The notes beneath the pieces were generated by a model. The model searched no databases. It worked only from the letters and a program-made list of their open reading frames with translations, and had not been told where the DNA came from. From an uncultured Clostridia bacterium (GTDB lineage: Bacteria > Bacillota > Clostridia > Christensenellales > Borkfalkiaceae): 55,087 bases of DNA. Of the stretch, positions 26,817-35,581 are shown one piece after another. The position numbers and the translations under genes are program-made. Within the stretch, counting starts at the first letter, position 1. Every line of letters begins with the position of its first letter. Location: NCBI GenBank assembly GCA_947629095.1, contig CANRCK010000009.1, positions 1 through 55,087 of the forward strand, in the 5' to 3' direction.

Positions 26817-27806
26817 TCACTCCGTAAATCGGGAATTGAAAAATTTTTGAATTTTATCGAACGGAATGACGTCCTTTCTGTCATAGAGGTCGGTGTGGAC
26901 TGCCCCGGGAATGAGATAAAGCTCCTTGTTTGCGGCATATTTGCCGTCCTTTGTCATTGCGGCATAGGCATCCTTTGAAAAATAGCACGAGTGCGCCTTG
27001 TCGCCGTGAATCAACAATACTGCGCTACGTATCTCGCTGCTATATGTCAAAATGGGCATATTGATGAAGGAGAGCGAAGAGGTTTTGTTCCAGCCGCCGT
27101 TGGAGTTAAGCGAACGGACGTGATAGCCGCGCTTCGTCTTATAGTAATCGTAGTAGTCCTTTACGAAGAACGGCGCGTCGTCGGGAAGAGGGTCAACCAC
27201 ACCGCCGCCGAGTTCGTAGTTTCCGCTTTTATAATCGGCTGTGCGCTGCTCGTTTAAAGCCTTTTTGGTTTTATAGCGCGCCTCTTCGCTGTCGGCTGCG
27301 TCGAAATAGCCCTTTGCATTGACGCGCGTCATATCGTACATTGTAGAGGCAACGGTAGCTCTTATCCGCGTATCCATCGCCGCGGCGTTTATTGCCATTC
27401 CGCCCCAGCCACAGATGCCTATTATGCCGATTTTTGTTGCGTCGACGTCCTCACGGCAGGAGAGATAGTCCACCGCGGCGCAGAAATCCTCGGTGTTGAT
27501 ATCGGGGGAGGCAACGTAGCGTGGCGTGCCGCCGCTTTCGCCCGTGAAGGACGGGTCGAACGCTATTGCCAAAAAACCGCGCTCAGCCATTTCCTGCGCG
27601 TATAGCCCCGATGACTGTTCTTTGACCGCGCCGAAGGGTCCGCAGACCGCGATTGCGGCAAGCTTTCCCTTTGCGCTTTTGGGTTTATAAACGTCGCAGG
27701 CGAGAGTAATGCCGTAACAGTTATGAAAAGTAGCCTTTTCGTGCAATATATTTTCGCTCTTGGGGAATACTTTGTCCCATTCCTTTGTCAATTTCAATTC
27801 TTCCAT
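26817..27806 (-). CDS. Alpha/beta hydrolase with a Cys nucleophile motif
   Basis: A 329-residue cytoplasmic protein of the alpha/beta-hydrolase fold. The nucleophile elbow is 'GICGWGG' with C132, like dienelactone hydrolases, instead of the usual Ser. A late Asp in 'LLIHGDKAH' and a final His in 'PGAVHTDLYD' near residue 308 complete a plausible triad. Substrate unknown. GGGGAG lies upstream of the ATG at 27806. It has a consensus promoter at 27900-27928 and heads a two-gene unit with the cyclophilin-like lipoprotein. Confidence 0.82.
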   Translation of the reverse strand: MEELKLTKEWDKVFPKSENILHEKATFHNCYGITLACDVYKPKSAKGKLAAIAVCGPFGAVKEQSSGLYAQEMAERGFLAIAFDPSFTGESGGTPRYVASPDINTEDFCAAVDYLSCREDVDATKIGIIGICGWGGMAINAAAMDTRIRATVASTMYDMTRVNAKGYFDAADSEEARYKTKKALNEQRTADYKSGNYELGGGVVDPLPDDAPFFVKDYYDYYKTKRGYHVRSLNSNGGWNKTSSLSFINMPILTYSSEIRSAVLLIHGDKAHSCYFSKDAYAAMTKDGKYAANKELYLIPGAVHTDLYDRKDVIPFDKIQKFFNSRFTE

Positions 27807-27899
27807 ATCATAACTCCCCTATTATTTATTACTTTTGCGGGAAAGCCCGCCGCGGCAGAGTTTAAGGGACATGCTTTGCCCCTACCGCTTGCCGAAGTT

Positions 27900-27928
27900 A
27901 TTATAAAGCAACAATTGAAATATGTCAA
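27900..27928 (-). promoter_or_regulatory. Promoter of the hydrolase-lipoprotein pair
   Basis: Minus-strand TTGACA (27928-27923), 17-base spacer, TATAAT (27905-27900); about 90 bases of leader precede the ATG at 27806. Confidence 0.85.
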
Positions 27929-27949
27929 ATGCTTATATGGGGCGTGTGA

Positions 27950-28108
27950 CAATCCCCTCAGTCACCTTTCACACGGCGTAAGGACAACGCCGTGTTCGGG
28001 CACCGTGCGCGCAGGACGTATGCGCGCACTCTTCTCGCTTCGGCACGAACAGCGCACTGTGCTGTGCTATGAAACGCCTCGCTCGTCCTTGCTAAGGGTA
28101 GCCAAGGG
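27950..28108. repeat. Degenerate copy of the double-hairpin repeat
   Basis: It begins CAATCCCCTCAGTC like copy 3 and ends GGTAGCCAAGGGG, but the middle differs and holds a CACGGCG...CGCCGTG hairpin near 27972-27995. Open frames here run antisense to each other and lack support, so I call no gene. Confidence 0.55.
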
Positions 28109-28141
28109 GTGGGGCGGGGCAGGCAAGAGAGCGAGGTGAAA

Positions 28142-28167
28142 AAAGGACCCGTGCAGACGGGTCCTTT
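28142..28167. terminator. Terminator after the ABC ATPase gene
   Basis: AAAGGACCCGT and ACGGGTCCTTT form an 11-pair stem with a GCAG loop, about 25 bases past the stop of the minus-strand ATPase gene. Confidence 0.8.
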
Positions 28168-28189
28168 ATTAAAATATGCGATATGTTTT

Positions 28190-30121
28190 TTATATAATGC
28201 GTATATCCATTTCAGACTGTATAACCGACAGGGCGTCAATATTGGGCATAAGATATACATTCCCCGAAACGTCGCCGTCGCAGCGGACGTACGCGGTGTT
28301 GCCGCAGATGTTGCATACGGCAAATTTTTCGGCGCCGTAGTCGGCAACGTAGAGCACTTCCGCGGGAATGCCGCTTTCGGCAAAGGTAAGGTCGTAGGGG
28401 CTGCACTCATAGCGGAGTTTGCCGCCGAACGCCTTTTTTACGCCCATTGCGGAGATGAGCTTAGCCGAAATTTTGTCGGGCGCGGGGAATACTGCGCCGC
28501 CGATATTGAGGAAAAACGCAATACGTGTTACGGTTTTTTGCTTGCCGTTGCGCTCTGCCGTCTCCTTTACCTTCTCCTTGTACATATAGCCTTCCATGCA
28601 CACCTTTTCAGGCATAGCCGCAACCACGATTCCACTGTCGTTGGACAATGAAATCTTCTTTAAATCGAAGGATATATTGAGTTTTCCGCACGGAACTTCC
28701 TCTTTTGACACGGCAAACATACGGCGACCCTCAACATTGAGCGAAACGAGATTTTTGCCGTTTATTTTTTCGGAAGATATCGCCTCCGCCTCTATGTCGC
28801 CGCCGATTTTTACGGCGTCGGTGGGAACGAGCAGCCTGTACTCGCCGTCGGCGCAGGATATTGCGGGAGGCAGGGAAATTGAAACGCCCTGCAAAAGCAG
28901 TTTGCCCCCGGCAACTTTGCAGTCGAGATAGTTGTACTCGGGCAGGCGGGGAAGTATGGAACGCTCCGTTTCAACGTCGAACAGATGAAGTTTATCCACG
29001 TTGAGCGCGGCAACTATAATATCGCCGCTCTCCGCTTCAGCCTCGTCCGCCTGTATTATGACGCGTGTGCCGCTTTCGCCGTAGCCGTCGCCTTCCATAT
29101 TTATGTCGCCGTAGATGAGCGTTTGATTGCCAAGCTCCTCCTTGTGGGAAACTTTTACCTTTATAAGAGCTTCGGCATTTGAAATCTTTTCGGGGTCGAT
29201 GGAAATATCTTCCGCGCGCAGACCTATGCAAACGGTAGTTTTGCCGTCAAGATAGGTGGGCACGACCTTATAGAGCTTGCTGTACGGCACGGTGATTACC
29301 GACGAGGAACCGGCAAGGCAGATCTCCACGTTTTCGCCCAGCTTTTTGAGCGTGCCCGTGAAAAAGTTCATTTGCGGGGTGCCTATAAAGCCCGCAACAA
29401 ACTTGTTGCCCGGATAATTATAGAGGTTTTTGGGAGTGTCTATCTGCTGGATATAGCCGTCCTTCATTACCACTATTCTCGTGCCCATTGTCATGGCTTC
29501 AACCTGGTCGTGGGTGACGTAAATGAAGGTTGTATTGAGTTTTTTGTGAAGCTTTGAAATTTCCGACCGCATCTGCGTGCGGAGTTTTGCGTCGAGGTTG
29601 GAAAGAGGTTCGTCCAAAAGCATAACCTTAGGTTCGCGCACTATTGCGCGCCCCAAGGAAACTCTTTGCCGCTGGCCGCCGCTCATCTCCTTGGGCTTTT
29701 TGCCGAGATATTCGGTTATGCCCAAAATTTCCGCCGCCTCGGTGACCTTGGCGTGGATCTCCTCCCTGGTCATTTTGCCGTTTTTATGCAATTCGTCGCG
29801 GGGGACCTTTCTCAAACGCAGACCGAACGCTATATTGTCGTACACGGTCATATGGGGATAGAGCGCATAATTCTGGAATACCATTGCTATATCCCTGTCC
29901 TTAGGCTCCACGTCGTTTACAACGAGGTCGCCTATGGTGAGTTCGCCCGCGCTGATATCTTCAAGCCCGGCAACCATTCTGAGCGTAGTGGATTTGCCGC
30001 AGCCCGAAGGTCCTACAAAAACTATAAATTCCTTATCTTCAACATTCATGTTGAAATCGTTTACCGCCTTAGTTCCGTTGGGGTAAACCTTATATATGTG
30101 TTTGAAAGTTAAACCTGCCAT
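28190..30121 (-). CDS. MsmK/UgpC-type ABC ATPase with a long C-terminal extension
   Basis: A 643-residue sugar-importer ATPase. The first ~365 residues are standard: Walker A 'GPSGCGKST' near 37-45, signature 'MSGGQRQRVSLGRAI' near 145-159, Walker B 'VMLLDEPLS', then a TOBE-like regulatory region. The usual family length is about 360-380. Here a further 270 residues follow, which look beta-rich and may hold extra TOBE-like repeats; they match nothing I can name. Last gene of the MalEFG-amylase operon, it probably energises that importer. Confidence 0.85.
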   Translation of the reverse strand: MAGLTFKHIYKVYPNGTKAVNDFNMNVEDKEFIVFVGPSGCGKSTTLRMVAGLEDISAGELTIGDLVVNDVEPKDRDIAMVFQNYALYPHMTVYDNIAFGLRLRKVPRDELHKNGKMTREEIHAKVTEAAEILGITEYLGKKPKEMSGGQRQRVSLGRAIVREPKVMLLDEPLSNLDAKLRTQMRSEISKLHKKLNTTFIYVTHDQVEAMTMGTRIVVMKDGYIQQIDTPKNLYNYPGNKFVAGFIGTPQMNFFTGTLKKLGENVEICLAGSSSVITVPYSKLYKVVPTYLDGKTTVCIGLRAEDISIDPEKISNAEALIKVKVSHKEELGNQTLIYGDINMEGDGYGESGTRVIIQADEAEAESGDIIVAALNVDKLHLFDVETERSILPRLPEYNYLDCKVAGGKLLLQGVSISLPPAISCADGEYRLLVPTDAVKIGGDIEAEAISSEKINGKNLVSLNVEGRRMFAVSKEEVPCGKLNISFDLKKISLSNDSGIVVAAMPEKVCMEGYMYKEKVKETAERNGKQKTVTRIAFFLNIGGAVFPAPDKISAKLISAMGVKKAFGGKLRYECSPYDLTFAESGIPAEVLYVADYGAEKFAVCNICGNTAYVRCDGDVSGNVYLMPNIDALSVIQSEMDIRII

Positions 30122-30138
30122 TTATTTTTTTCTCCCTT

Positions 30139-31665
30139 TTACGTTAATATAGCTATGGAACGCCCCGGCATTTGAAGCGTATTCCCTTCTTTTTTTACAG
30201 AGCCTGAAACGCATATCGACTGCGCCAGCGTTCCCTCGGCTTCCGCCGACAATTCGCGCGCCGCAAGATTGATTACTATGGTCACAGACTCGCTGTTATA
30301 AGTCTTTTTTACGATAAGCACGCTTTCACTCTCGCTTGGAAGCTTTTCCGGCGTTCCGCGCATTATTGCGGGGAAGGCGTTGCGCGCGTTGTTGCAGAGC
30401 TTATAATAGTTCAAAATGGAATTTCCGTCCTCGAGCTGCTCCTTTACGCCGTCGAAAACGTATTCGGGAGTTTTTGCACCGGGGGGAGTTTTTGTTAAGT
30501 TGGTTTTTGCGTTGTCCCAAAGCATACCCACGCGCTTATCGGGATCGCTTGCGCTGCCAAGCATACCTATTTCATCGCCGTAGTAGGTGAACGTGTTGCC
30601 GTTATACATTGACAAAAGCCCGTAGGCAAACTTTATTTTATCCTCATTTCGGCTCATAACGCCGGCTATTCTGCCTACGTCGTGATTATCGAGGAAGGGC
30701 GCGGGGATATAGCCGTTGGCAACGGAGAGCATCGTGTTCATAGAGTTCCAATAGGTGCTTGCAAGCCCCGAGTCAACCGATTTGCGGACGTTTCCGTCGG
30801 CGCCGTGCGCGGGGAAATAGAAGAAGCTGTCCGCGCCGCTCTTATAGAACTCTTTTAAATTTGCCGTGGACATTCCGTCCCACATTTCACCTACGATATA
30901 GGCTTGGGGATTGTACTTTACAGCCGTCTCCTTTATCCATTTGCAAAATTCTATGCTCTTTGCGGTATTGCCGGTGTAGTAGTAGAAACAGCCGTCGAGG
31001 CGGAAGCCGTCGGCTCCCTTTTCCGTCCAGAACTTGATTATATTGTCTATTTCGGCACGGACGTTTTCGTTGTCGAGGTTTAAGTCGGGCATACCGCCGT
31101 CAAACCTGCCCTCGTAGTAAACGTTGCCGTTTTTGTGGTAGTCGGACTGCGAAGTCGTGGAAAAGTTGTACCAGTCGGCATACTTTGAATCGGCGCCCTG
31201 AACGCCGTTGCGGCTGTTTACCGCGTTTACAAACCACGGATTTGACGAAGCAGTGTGGTTTACCACGAGGTCGGTTATAATCTTTATACCCTTTTCGTGG
31301 GCGGCTGCCGCAAGGTTTTGGAAGTCCTCAACCGTGCCGTATTTTGTGTTTACCTTATAGTAATCCCTCACGTCATAGCCATGGTAGCTGGGGGAATCGC
31401 AGATGGGCATAAGCCAAATGCCCGTGTAGCCCATATCGCGGATATAATCGAGCTTTGAAGTTACCCCGTTGAGGTCGCCGTAGCCGTCGCCGTCGGAATC
31501 GCAGAAGGAATAGACGAAAATTTCATAGTAGTTATCGTAGTTGTCGTCTATTATGTTTTCCTCGAGCAGATTGAGATTGGACTTGGAGACGCACGCCGTT
31601 AGCGGGAGCAACGACAGAAGCGCCGCGCATATTACGCACAGAAGGCAAAGTAATTTTCTTTTCAT
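30139..31665 (-). CDS. GH13 alpha-amylase, lipoprotein
   Basis: A 508-residue secreted lipoprotein amylase: signal peptide with 'LTAC' lipobox at C25 and a GH13 catalytic barrel. Seen: 'DLVVNHTASSNPWF' region, nucleophile Asp in 'GFRLDGCF', acid Glu in 'IVGEMWD' and third Asp in 'FLDNHDVGRI'. It cuts alpha-1,4-glucans at the cell surface. The start at 31665 (AAAGGTT just upstream) is chosen over one 13 codons further up because it gives a clean signal peptide. It directly follows malG with one base between, so the importer and enzyme are co-expressed. Confidence 0.92.
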   Translation of the reverse strand: MKRKLLCLLCVICAALLSLLPLTACVSKSNLNLLEENIIDDNYDNYYEIFVYSFCDSDGDGYGDLNGVTSKLDYIRDMGYTGIWLMPICDSPSYHGYDVRDYYKVNTKYGTVEDFQNLAAAAHEKGIKIITDLVVNHTASSNPWFVNAVNSRNGVQGADSKYADWYNFSTTSQSDYHKNGNVYYEGRFDGGMPDLNLDNENVRAEIDNIIKFWTEKGADGFRLDGCFYYYTGNTAKSIEFCKWIKETAVKYNPQAYIVGEMWDGMSTANLKEFYKSGADSFFYFPAHGADGNVRKSVDSGLASTYWNSMNTMLSVANGYIPAPFLDNHDVGRIAGVMSRNEDKIKFAYGLLSMYNGNTFTYYGDEIGMLGSASDPDKRVGMLWDNAKTNLTKTPPGAKTPEYVFDGVKEQLEDGNSILNYYKLCNNARNAFPAIMRGTPEKLPSESESVLIVKKTYNSESVTIVINLAARELSAEAEGTLAQSICVSGSVKKEGNTLQMPGRSIAILT

Positions 31666-31666
31666 T

Positions 31667-32536
31667 TTAACCTTTGACGGAACCGCCCGTAACTCCTTCA
31701 ACATAATATCTTTGCAGCATGAAGAAAAGCCCTGTGGGAACTATGGAGACGATTACCGCCGCCGCGCAGAAGCGCGTGAAATATTCAGCCGCGGTTTCGC
31801 GCTGCAACATTTCCTTTAAGCCAACCGCAACGTTCCAGTTGTTCTGGTTGCCGAGAGTTATGAGGGAAGCGAACATATATTCCCCCCACGGCGCCAGAAA
31901 TGACGTTAAAACGGTGTAGATTATGATGGGTTTTGCAAGGGGCAGTATGATTTTGAAGAAAACCATGCGGCGGCTTGCGCCGTCTATCCTTGCCGCCTCG
32001 TCCAGCGAACGGGGAATGGTATCGAAAAAGCCCTTGCAGACATAGTATCCCATGCACGAGCTGCCGACGTAGACGAATATAAGCCCGACTATGCCGAAGT
32101 CCTGCGTGAGGTTCATAAGCTTCAACAAAAAGTAAAGCGCCGTCATGGACATAAAGCCGGGGAACATTCCCAAAACGAGCATAAGGTTCATGAGAGGCTT
32201 GCGCATTTTAAAGCGCAGGCGGGAGAGCGCGTAGCTGGTTACGAGCACTATTACGGTTTGGATAACCGTGACAACAACGGCAATTATGAGCGTTGTGCCG
32301 TACCACTTTAAAAAGTTAAAGGGCTTAGTTTCGGTGAACAGCTTTATGTAGTTGTCAAAAGTCCATTTGCGGGGGAAGAAGCTGCTTGTGGCAAGACCTA
32401 TTTCGCCGCGGAAGGACTGCATAAGCATATATGCGAACGGAACGAGCCAGATAAAGCTTATGATAACCAAAATAACGTAGATTATTGCGTTTGAAAGCCT
32501 TTCGGCTCCCTTTTTGCTGCGTAATTTCTTTGCCAT
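31667..32536 (-). CDS. MalG-type maltose ABC permease
   Basis: A 289-residue inner-membrane permease with six hydrophobic spans and the EAA loop 'DEAARIDGASRRMVFFKIILPLAKP', which docks the ATPase. Pairs with the MalF-like protein, whose stop overlaps its start by one base. Imports maltodextrins handed over by the solute-binding lipoprotein. Confidence 0.93.
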   Translation of the reverse strand: MAKKLRSKKGAERLSNAIIYVILVIISFIWLVPFAYMLMQSFRGEIGLATSSFFPRKWTFDNYIKLFTETKPFNFLKWYGTTLIIAVVVTVIQTVIVLVTSYALSRLRFKMRKPLMNLMLVLGMFPGFMSMTALYFLLKLMNLTQDFGIVGLIFVYVGSSCMGYYVCKGFFDTIPRSLDEAARIDGASRRMVFFKIILPLAKPIIIYTVLTSFLAPWGEYMFASLITLGNQNNWNVAVGLKEMLQRETAAEYFTRFCAAAVIVSIVPTGLFFMLQRYYVEGVTGGSVKG

Positions 32537-34065
32537 TACATGAAGTCCTCCTCGTTTTTAACAGCCTTTGAACGGTTGTATACCACAAGGGATATTGCCG
32601 CCGTTATTATAAACATCATTATGCTTATAACCGAAGCAACGCCGTACAGCTTTTCGTTCATTATCATTTTGTAGAGCCAGGTTATGAGCAAATCGGTCTG
32701 TCCCGCGCCGCCTGCCGCGCCTTCCGAAAGAAGGGGCGCGCCGCCCGTCAACAGGAAGATGACGTTGAAGTTGTTGAGATTGCCTATGAACTGGGTTATA
32801 AGATAGGGCGTGGTTACGTGCAGAACGTAGGGCAGAGTTATTTTCATATACGCCTTTACGGGACCGGCGCCGTCGATTTTAGCCGACTCGTACAGGTCCT
32901 CGGGGATATTCATAAGAATACCCGTGCACATAAGCATTGTATAGGGTATGCCGACCCACATATTTACCACGATTATTGTGACCTTTGCAACGGTGCCGTC
33001 CGATAAAAATGGAATCGGTCCCGAAGTTATCCCCCACTCCTGCAGCATGGTGTTTACAAAGCCCGTGTCGCTGAGCATCTGGGACATAAGCAAAAGGCTT
33101 ATGAACTGCGGAACGGCTATTGTAAGAATGAGTATCGTCCTCCACAGCTTTTTGAGCCGTATGCCCTTTTTGTTTATGATAAGCGCAACTATCATTCCAA
33201 GAATATAGTTGGAGAACGTGGCAAAGAACGCCCAGATTACCGTCCAGATAAGGATATCAAGGAAAACCTTGCCGAAGTTGTTAGCCGCGCCGACTGCGCC
33301 GCCGCCGAAAAGCTTTGCAAAGTTATCCCAGCCAATCCAGGTGAACAGCGTTGTGGGCGGATTGTGGTTTACGTCGTAGTTGGTAAACGCCACAAATATC
33401 ATAAATATAATGGGGAATATTGTGAATATTGTAAGCCCCAGAAGAGGAACGGACAGCAACGTTTTGTGATACTGTTCGTCGGCAAGGGAAGCTATGTCGT
33501 CCCTTGCGGTGGGCAGTTTTTTGCGCGCTTCCTCTATCTCCTGCGCGGCGTAGCCCGTTTTTAAGTTGTAGTACCAAAGATATACAAAAGCAACTATTAT
33601 AAAGAGCGTTAAGATGCTGTATATCAGAATCAAGAGGCTGTTGTCGCCCGCGGTGTATTTTTCGATGCCCGTTACGGGGTCGATGTAGCTTCCCCTTTCG
33701 TGCGTGCCGAGCGTGCCGAACATTGCAAGCTGCCCGGCGCCGAAAAATACCATATACAGCACGAAAAGCACCTCAAACACAAGATAGATAAGCCCGCGCA
33801 TTATCTGTTTGCGGGCAAGGTGCGAAAAGCCCATTACAACAAAGGACATTCTCGTCTTCCAGTCGCCGTATTTTGCGGCGTTGGATATAACCGAGAACCA
33901 TCCCTTGAGCGTGTACCAAAGCCTTAAAAACAATGCCGGAATTACGGCGGTAAAAAAGCGCTTGAATTTATTTGGGATATCAGTGAAAAACCACACGAAA
34001 TTATAACCGAATTTTTGGAGTGCGGTCATTTTCAAATATTCCAGCTCGGGAATTCTTTCAGTCAT
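32536..34065 (-). CDS. MalF-type maltose ABC permease
   Basis: A 509-residue permease, nearly the length of E. coli MalF. It has an N-terminal extension with extra spans and loops (about 1-220) before the core permease domain, and the EAA loop 'YESAKIDGAGPVKAYMKITLPYVL'. Partner of the MalG-like gene in one operon: binding protein, MalF, MalG, amylase, ATPase. Confidence 0.92.
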   Translation of the reverse strand: MTERIPELEYLKMTALQKFGYNFVWFFTDIPNKFKRFFTAVIPALFLRLWYTLKGWFSVISNAAKYGDWKTRMSFVVMGFSHLARKQIMRGLIYLVFEVLFVLYMVFFGAGQLAMFGTLGTHERGSYIDPVTGIEKYTAGDNSLLILIYSILTLFIIVAFVYLWYYNLKTGYAAQEIEEARKKLPTARDDIASLADEQYHKTLLSVPLLGLTIFTIFPIIFMIFVAFTNYDVNHNPPTTLFTWIGWDNFAKLFGGGAVGAANNFGKVFLDILIWTVIWAFFATFSNYILGMIVALIINKKGIRLKKLWRTILILTIAVPQFISLLLMSQMLSDTGFVNTMLQEWGITSGPIPFLSDGTVAKVTIIVVNMWVGIPYTMLMCTGILMNIPEDLYESAKIDGAGPVKAYMKITLPYVLHVTTPYLITQFIGNLNNFNVIFLLTGGAPLLSEGAAGGAGQTDLLITWLYKMIMNEKLYGVASVISIMMFIITAAISLVVYNRSKAVKNEEDFM

Positions 34066-34087
34066 AAATCACCTGTAATTACCGAAT

Positions 34088-34113
34088 TTGGGGCAAAGCG
34101 TGCTTTGCCCCAA
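34088..34113 (-). promoter_or_regulatory. Intercistronic hairpin between the binding protein and MalF genes
   Basis: TTGGGGCAAAGC and GCTTTGCCCCAA form a perfect 12-pair stem with a two-base loop, in the 70-base gap. There is no T-run, so it is probably an mRNA-stabilising or partial-termination element that leaves more binding-protein message than permease message. Confidence 0.75.
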
Positions 34114-34135
34114 TTGTACGGTTATTGCGTTTTTG

Positions 34136-35443
34136 TTACGATTGGGGAGTAGTTTGTCCCTTGAGTTCCTGCACGAGGGTGGCTATACGGGCGGTTATAT
34201 CCTGCGTGGAGGGAGCCGTGGTGGCTTTGGTCCACTCTATAACGTTGGTGCCGTAAGCTTCCATTGCGGACCAATATGTGGAGGGCATGGACTTCTGTAT
34301 TACGTAATTGTGCTCAAACTGCTTTGATATTGCGTTTATGGCAACGTTGTTTTTAACCTTATCCATTGCGGCGACGGTCTTGTTGGAAGGACCTATTTCA
34401 ACCGCGTCGAATCTCTTTTCCTGCATAGCCTGGCTGGAAAGGAACTGCGCCAGCTTATGAGCTTCCTCGGGGTGCTTGGAATAGGAGTTTACGCCGTAGA
34501 GCTTGTAGCCCGCAAAGGTATACCAGTGATATGTTTTATGATCGAGGCTGCTCTCGTAGTCGGGCAGTATGGTTGCCGCGTATTTATCGCCGAGATTTTC
34601 GGAGATGAGCTTGCCGTTCCACGTTCCGGTTATGGCAACGCCCATTTTTTTGTTTTGAAGATAATTTGTTATAACGGTGTCGTCGCCGTCAACAAGGGCG
34701 TCGTGCTTGCCCAGATCATAGTGCATCTGCGCGCCTATAACGCCCGCGGAATATTCGCTTACCGTTCCGTCTGCCGCCACTGCCTTTTTGGTGTCGAAAT
34801 CGCAGACAATGCCGTTTTCAGCAGGTTCCGCGCCGTCCCATGTAACTTCGTAGGAGCCGCCCGCGCCGTAGATGAACGAGCCTGCATACCAGCCGGTTTT
34901 CATCTGGTAAATGAAGTACAGACTCTTTTCTGCGCACGCGTCGAGAATCTCGTTGAGGGTCATATCCTCTATTTTGGTGTCTGCGGGAACTATGTCGGTG
35001 TTGTAGTACATAAAGAAGCCGTTGTCCGCAGCATAGGGATAGCCGTAGTAATACTCCCCTATTTTGCCCGATTCAACCGCGCCGGCGTCGTCGGTCTGCT
35101 TCATCGAGGTTACCGCTGCGTCGGGAACGCGTGCAAGCGCGCCTATGGAGCGGAGCTGTACGAGCTGGTCGTTTGCATAGGCGTACACGTCGGCGCCCGC
35201 CTCTACGTCCTGCGAAAGCTTTGAATATGCGTCGCCTTCGCCGACTATGCCAAGCTCGATGGGAATTGTTATATCGGGATTCTGTGCAAGGAACTCGTCA
35301 ACCATCTGCTGTAAAACGGCTTGTTGCGTGGCAGGTCCCCACACAATCATTTTGTCTTCGCCGCCGCCGCAGGCCGAAAGCCCCATAACGGTGCCCGCGG
35401 CAATTGCGCCGCATGCAAGTAAAGAGATAATACGTTTTTTCAT
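34136..35443 (-). CDS. MalE-type maltodextrin-binding lipoprotein
   Basis: A 435-residue solute-binding lipoprotein: signal peptide with 'LSAC' lipobox at C25, then a periplasmic-binding-protein fold with 'MIVWGPATQQAVLQQMVDEFLAQNPDITI'-type N-lobe. Binds maltodextrins on the cell surface and delivers them to MalFG. The ATG at 35443 has GGAGG seven bases upstream; an ATG at 35455 would use the ribosome site as coding sequence. First gene of the importer operon. A CACTTAAAGTG palindrome lies just upstream, with no clear consensus promoter. Confidence 0.93.
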   Translation of the reverse strand: MKKRIISLLACGAIAAGTVMGLSACGGGEDKMIVWGPATQQAVLQQMVDEFLAQNPDITIPIELGIVGEGDAYSKLSQDVEAGADVYAYANDQLVQLRSIGALARVPDAAVTSMKQTDDAGAVESGKIGEYYYGYPYAADNGFFMYYNTDIVPADTKIEDMTLNEILDACAEKSLYFIYQMKTGWYAGSFIYGAGGSYEVTWDGAEPAENGIVCDFDTKKAVAADGTVSEYSAGVIGAQMHYDLGKHDALVDGDDTVITNYLQNKKMGVAITGTWNGKLISENLGDKYAATILPDYESSLDHKTYHWYTFAGYKLYGVNSYSKHPEEAHKLAQFLSSQAMQEKRFDAVEIGPSNKTVAAMDKVKNNVAINAISKQFEHNYVIQKSMPSTYWSAMEAYGTNVIEWTKATTAPSTQDITARIATLVQELKGQTTPQS

Positions 35444-35511
35444 TTTTTCCTCCAAATTTTTATTAAATCACACTTTAAGTGACAAAATTTTTTACTGTTA
35501 AAGTTTTTTAT

Positions 35512-35533
35512 GGGCAAGCCGTCAGGCTTGCCC
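35512..35533 (-). terminator. Terminator after malQ
   Basis: GGGCAAGCC and GGCTTGCCC form a 9-pair stem. On the minus strand it is followed by ATAAAAAA rather than a clean T-run. Confidence 0.6.
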
Positions 35534-35560
35534 CCTTTATTTTTGGAACAAAAATAAAGG
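35534..35560. terminator. Second hairpin in the malQ-malE gap
   Basis: CCTTTATTTTTG and CAAAAATAAAGG form a perfect 12-pair stem with loop GAA, directly beside the first hairpin. The two in tandem lie between malQ and the importer operon. Confidence 0.7.
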
Positions 35561-35581
35561 CTGTGTGTGCAAAATTCAGCT

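Noticed and set aside
27723-28139. 138-codon plus-strand frame near the degenerate repeat
   Set aside because: It overlaps the hydrolase start and a repeat, and has no recognisable domain or ribosome site.
32536-35443. Split or frameshifted MalF or binding protein
   Set aside because: Both frames are full length and intact; the long N-terminal part of MalF is normal for the family.
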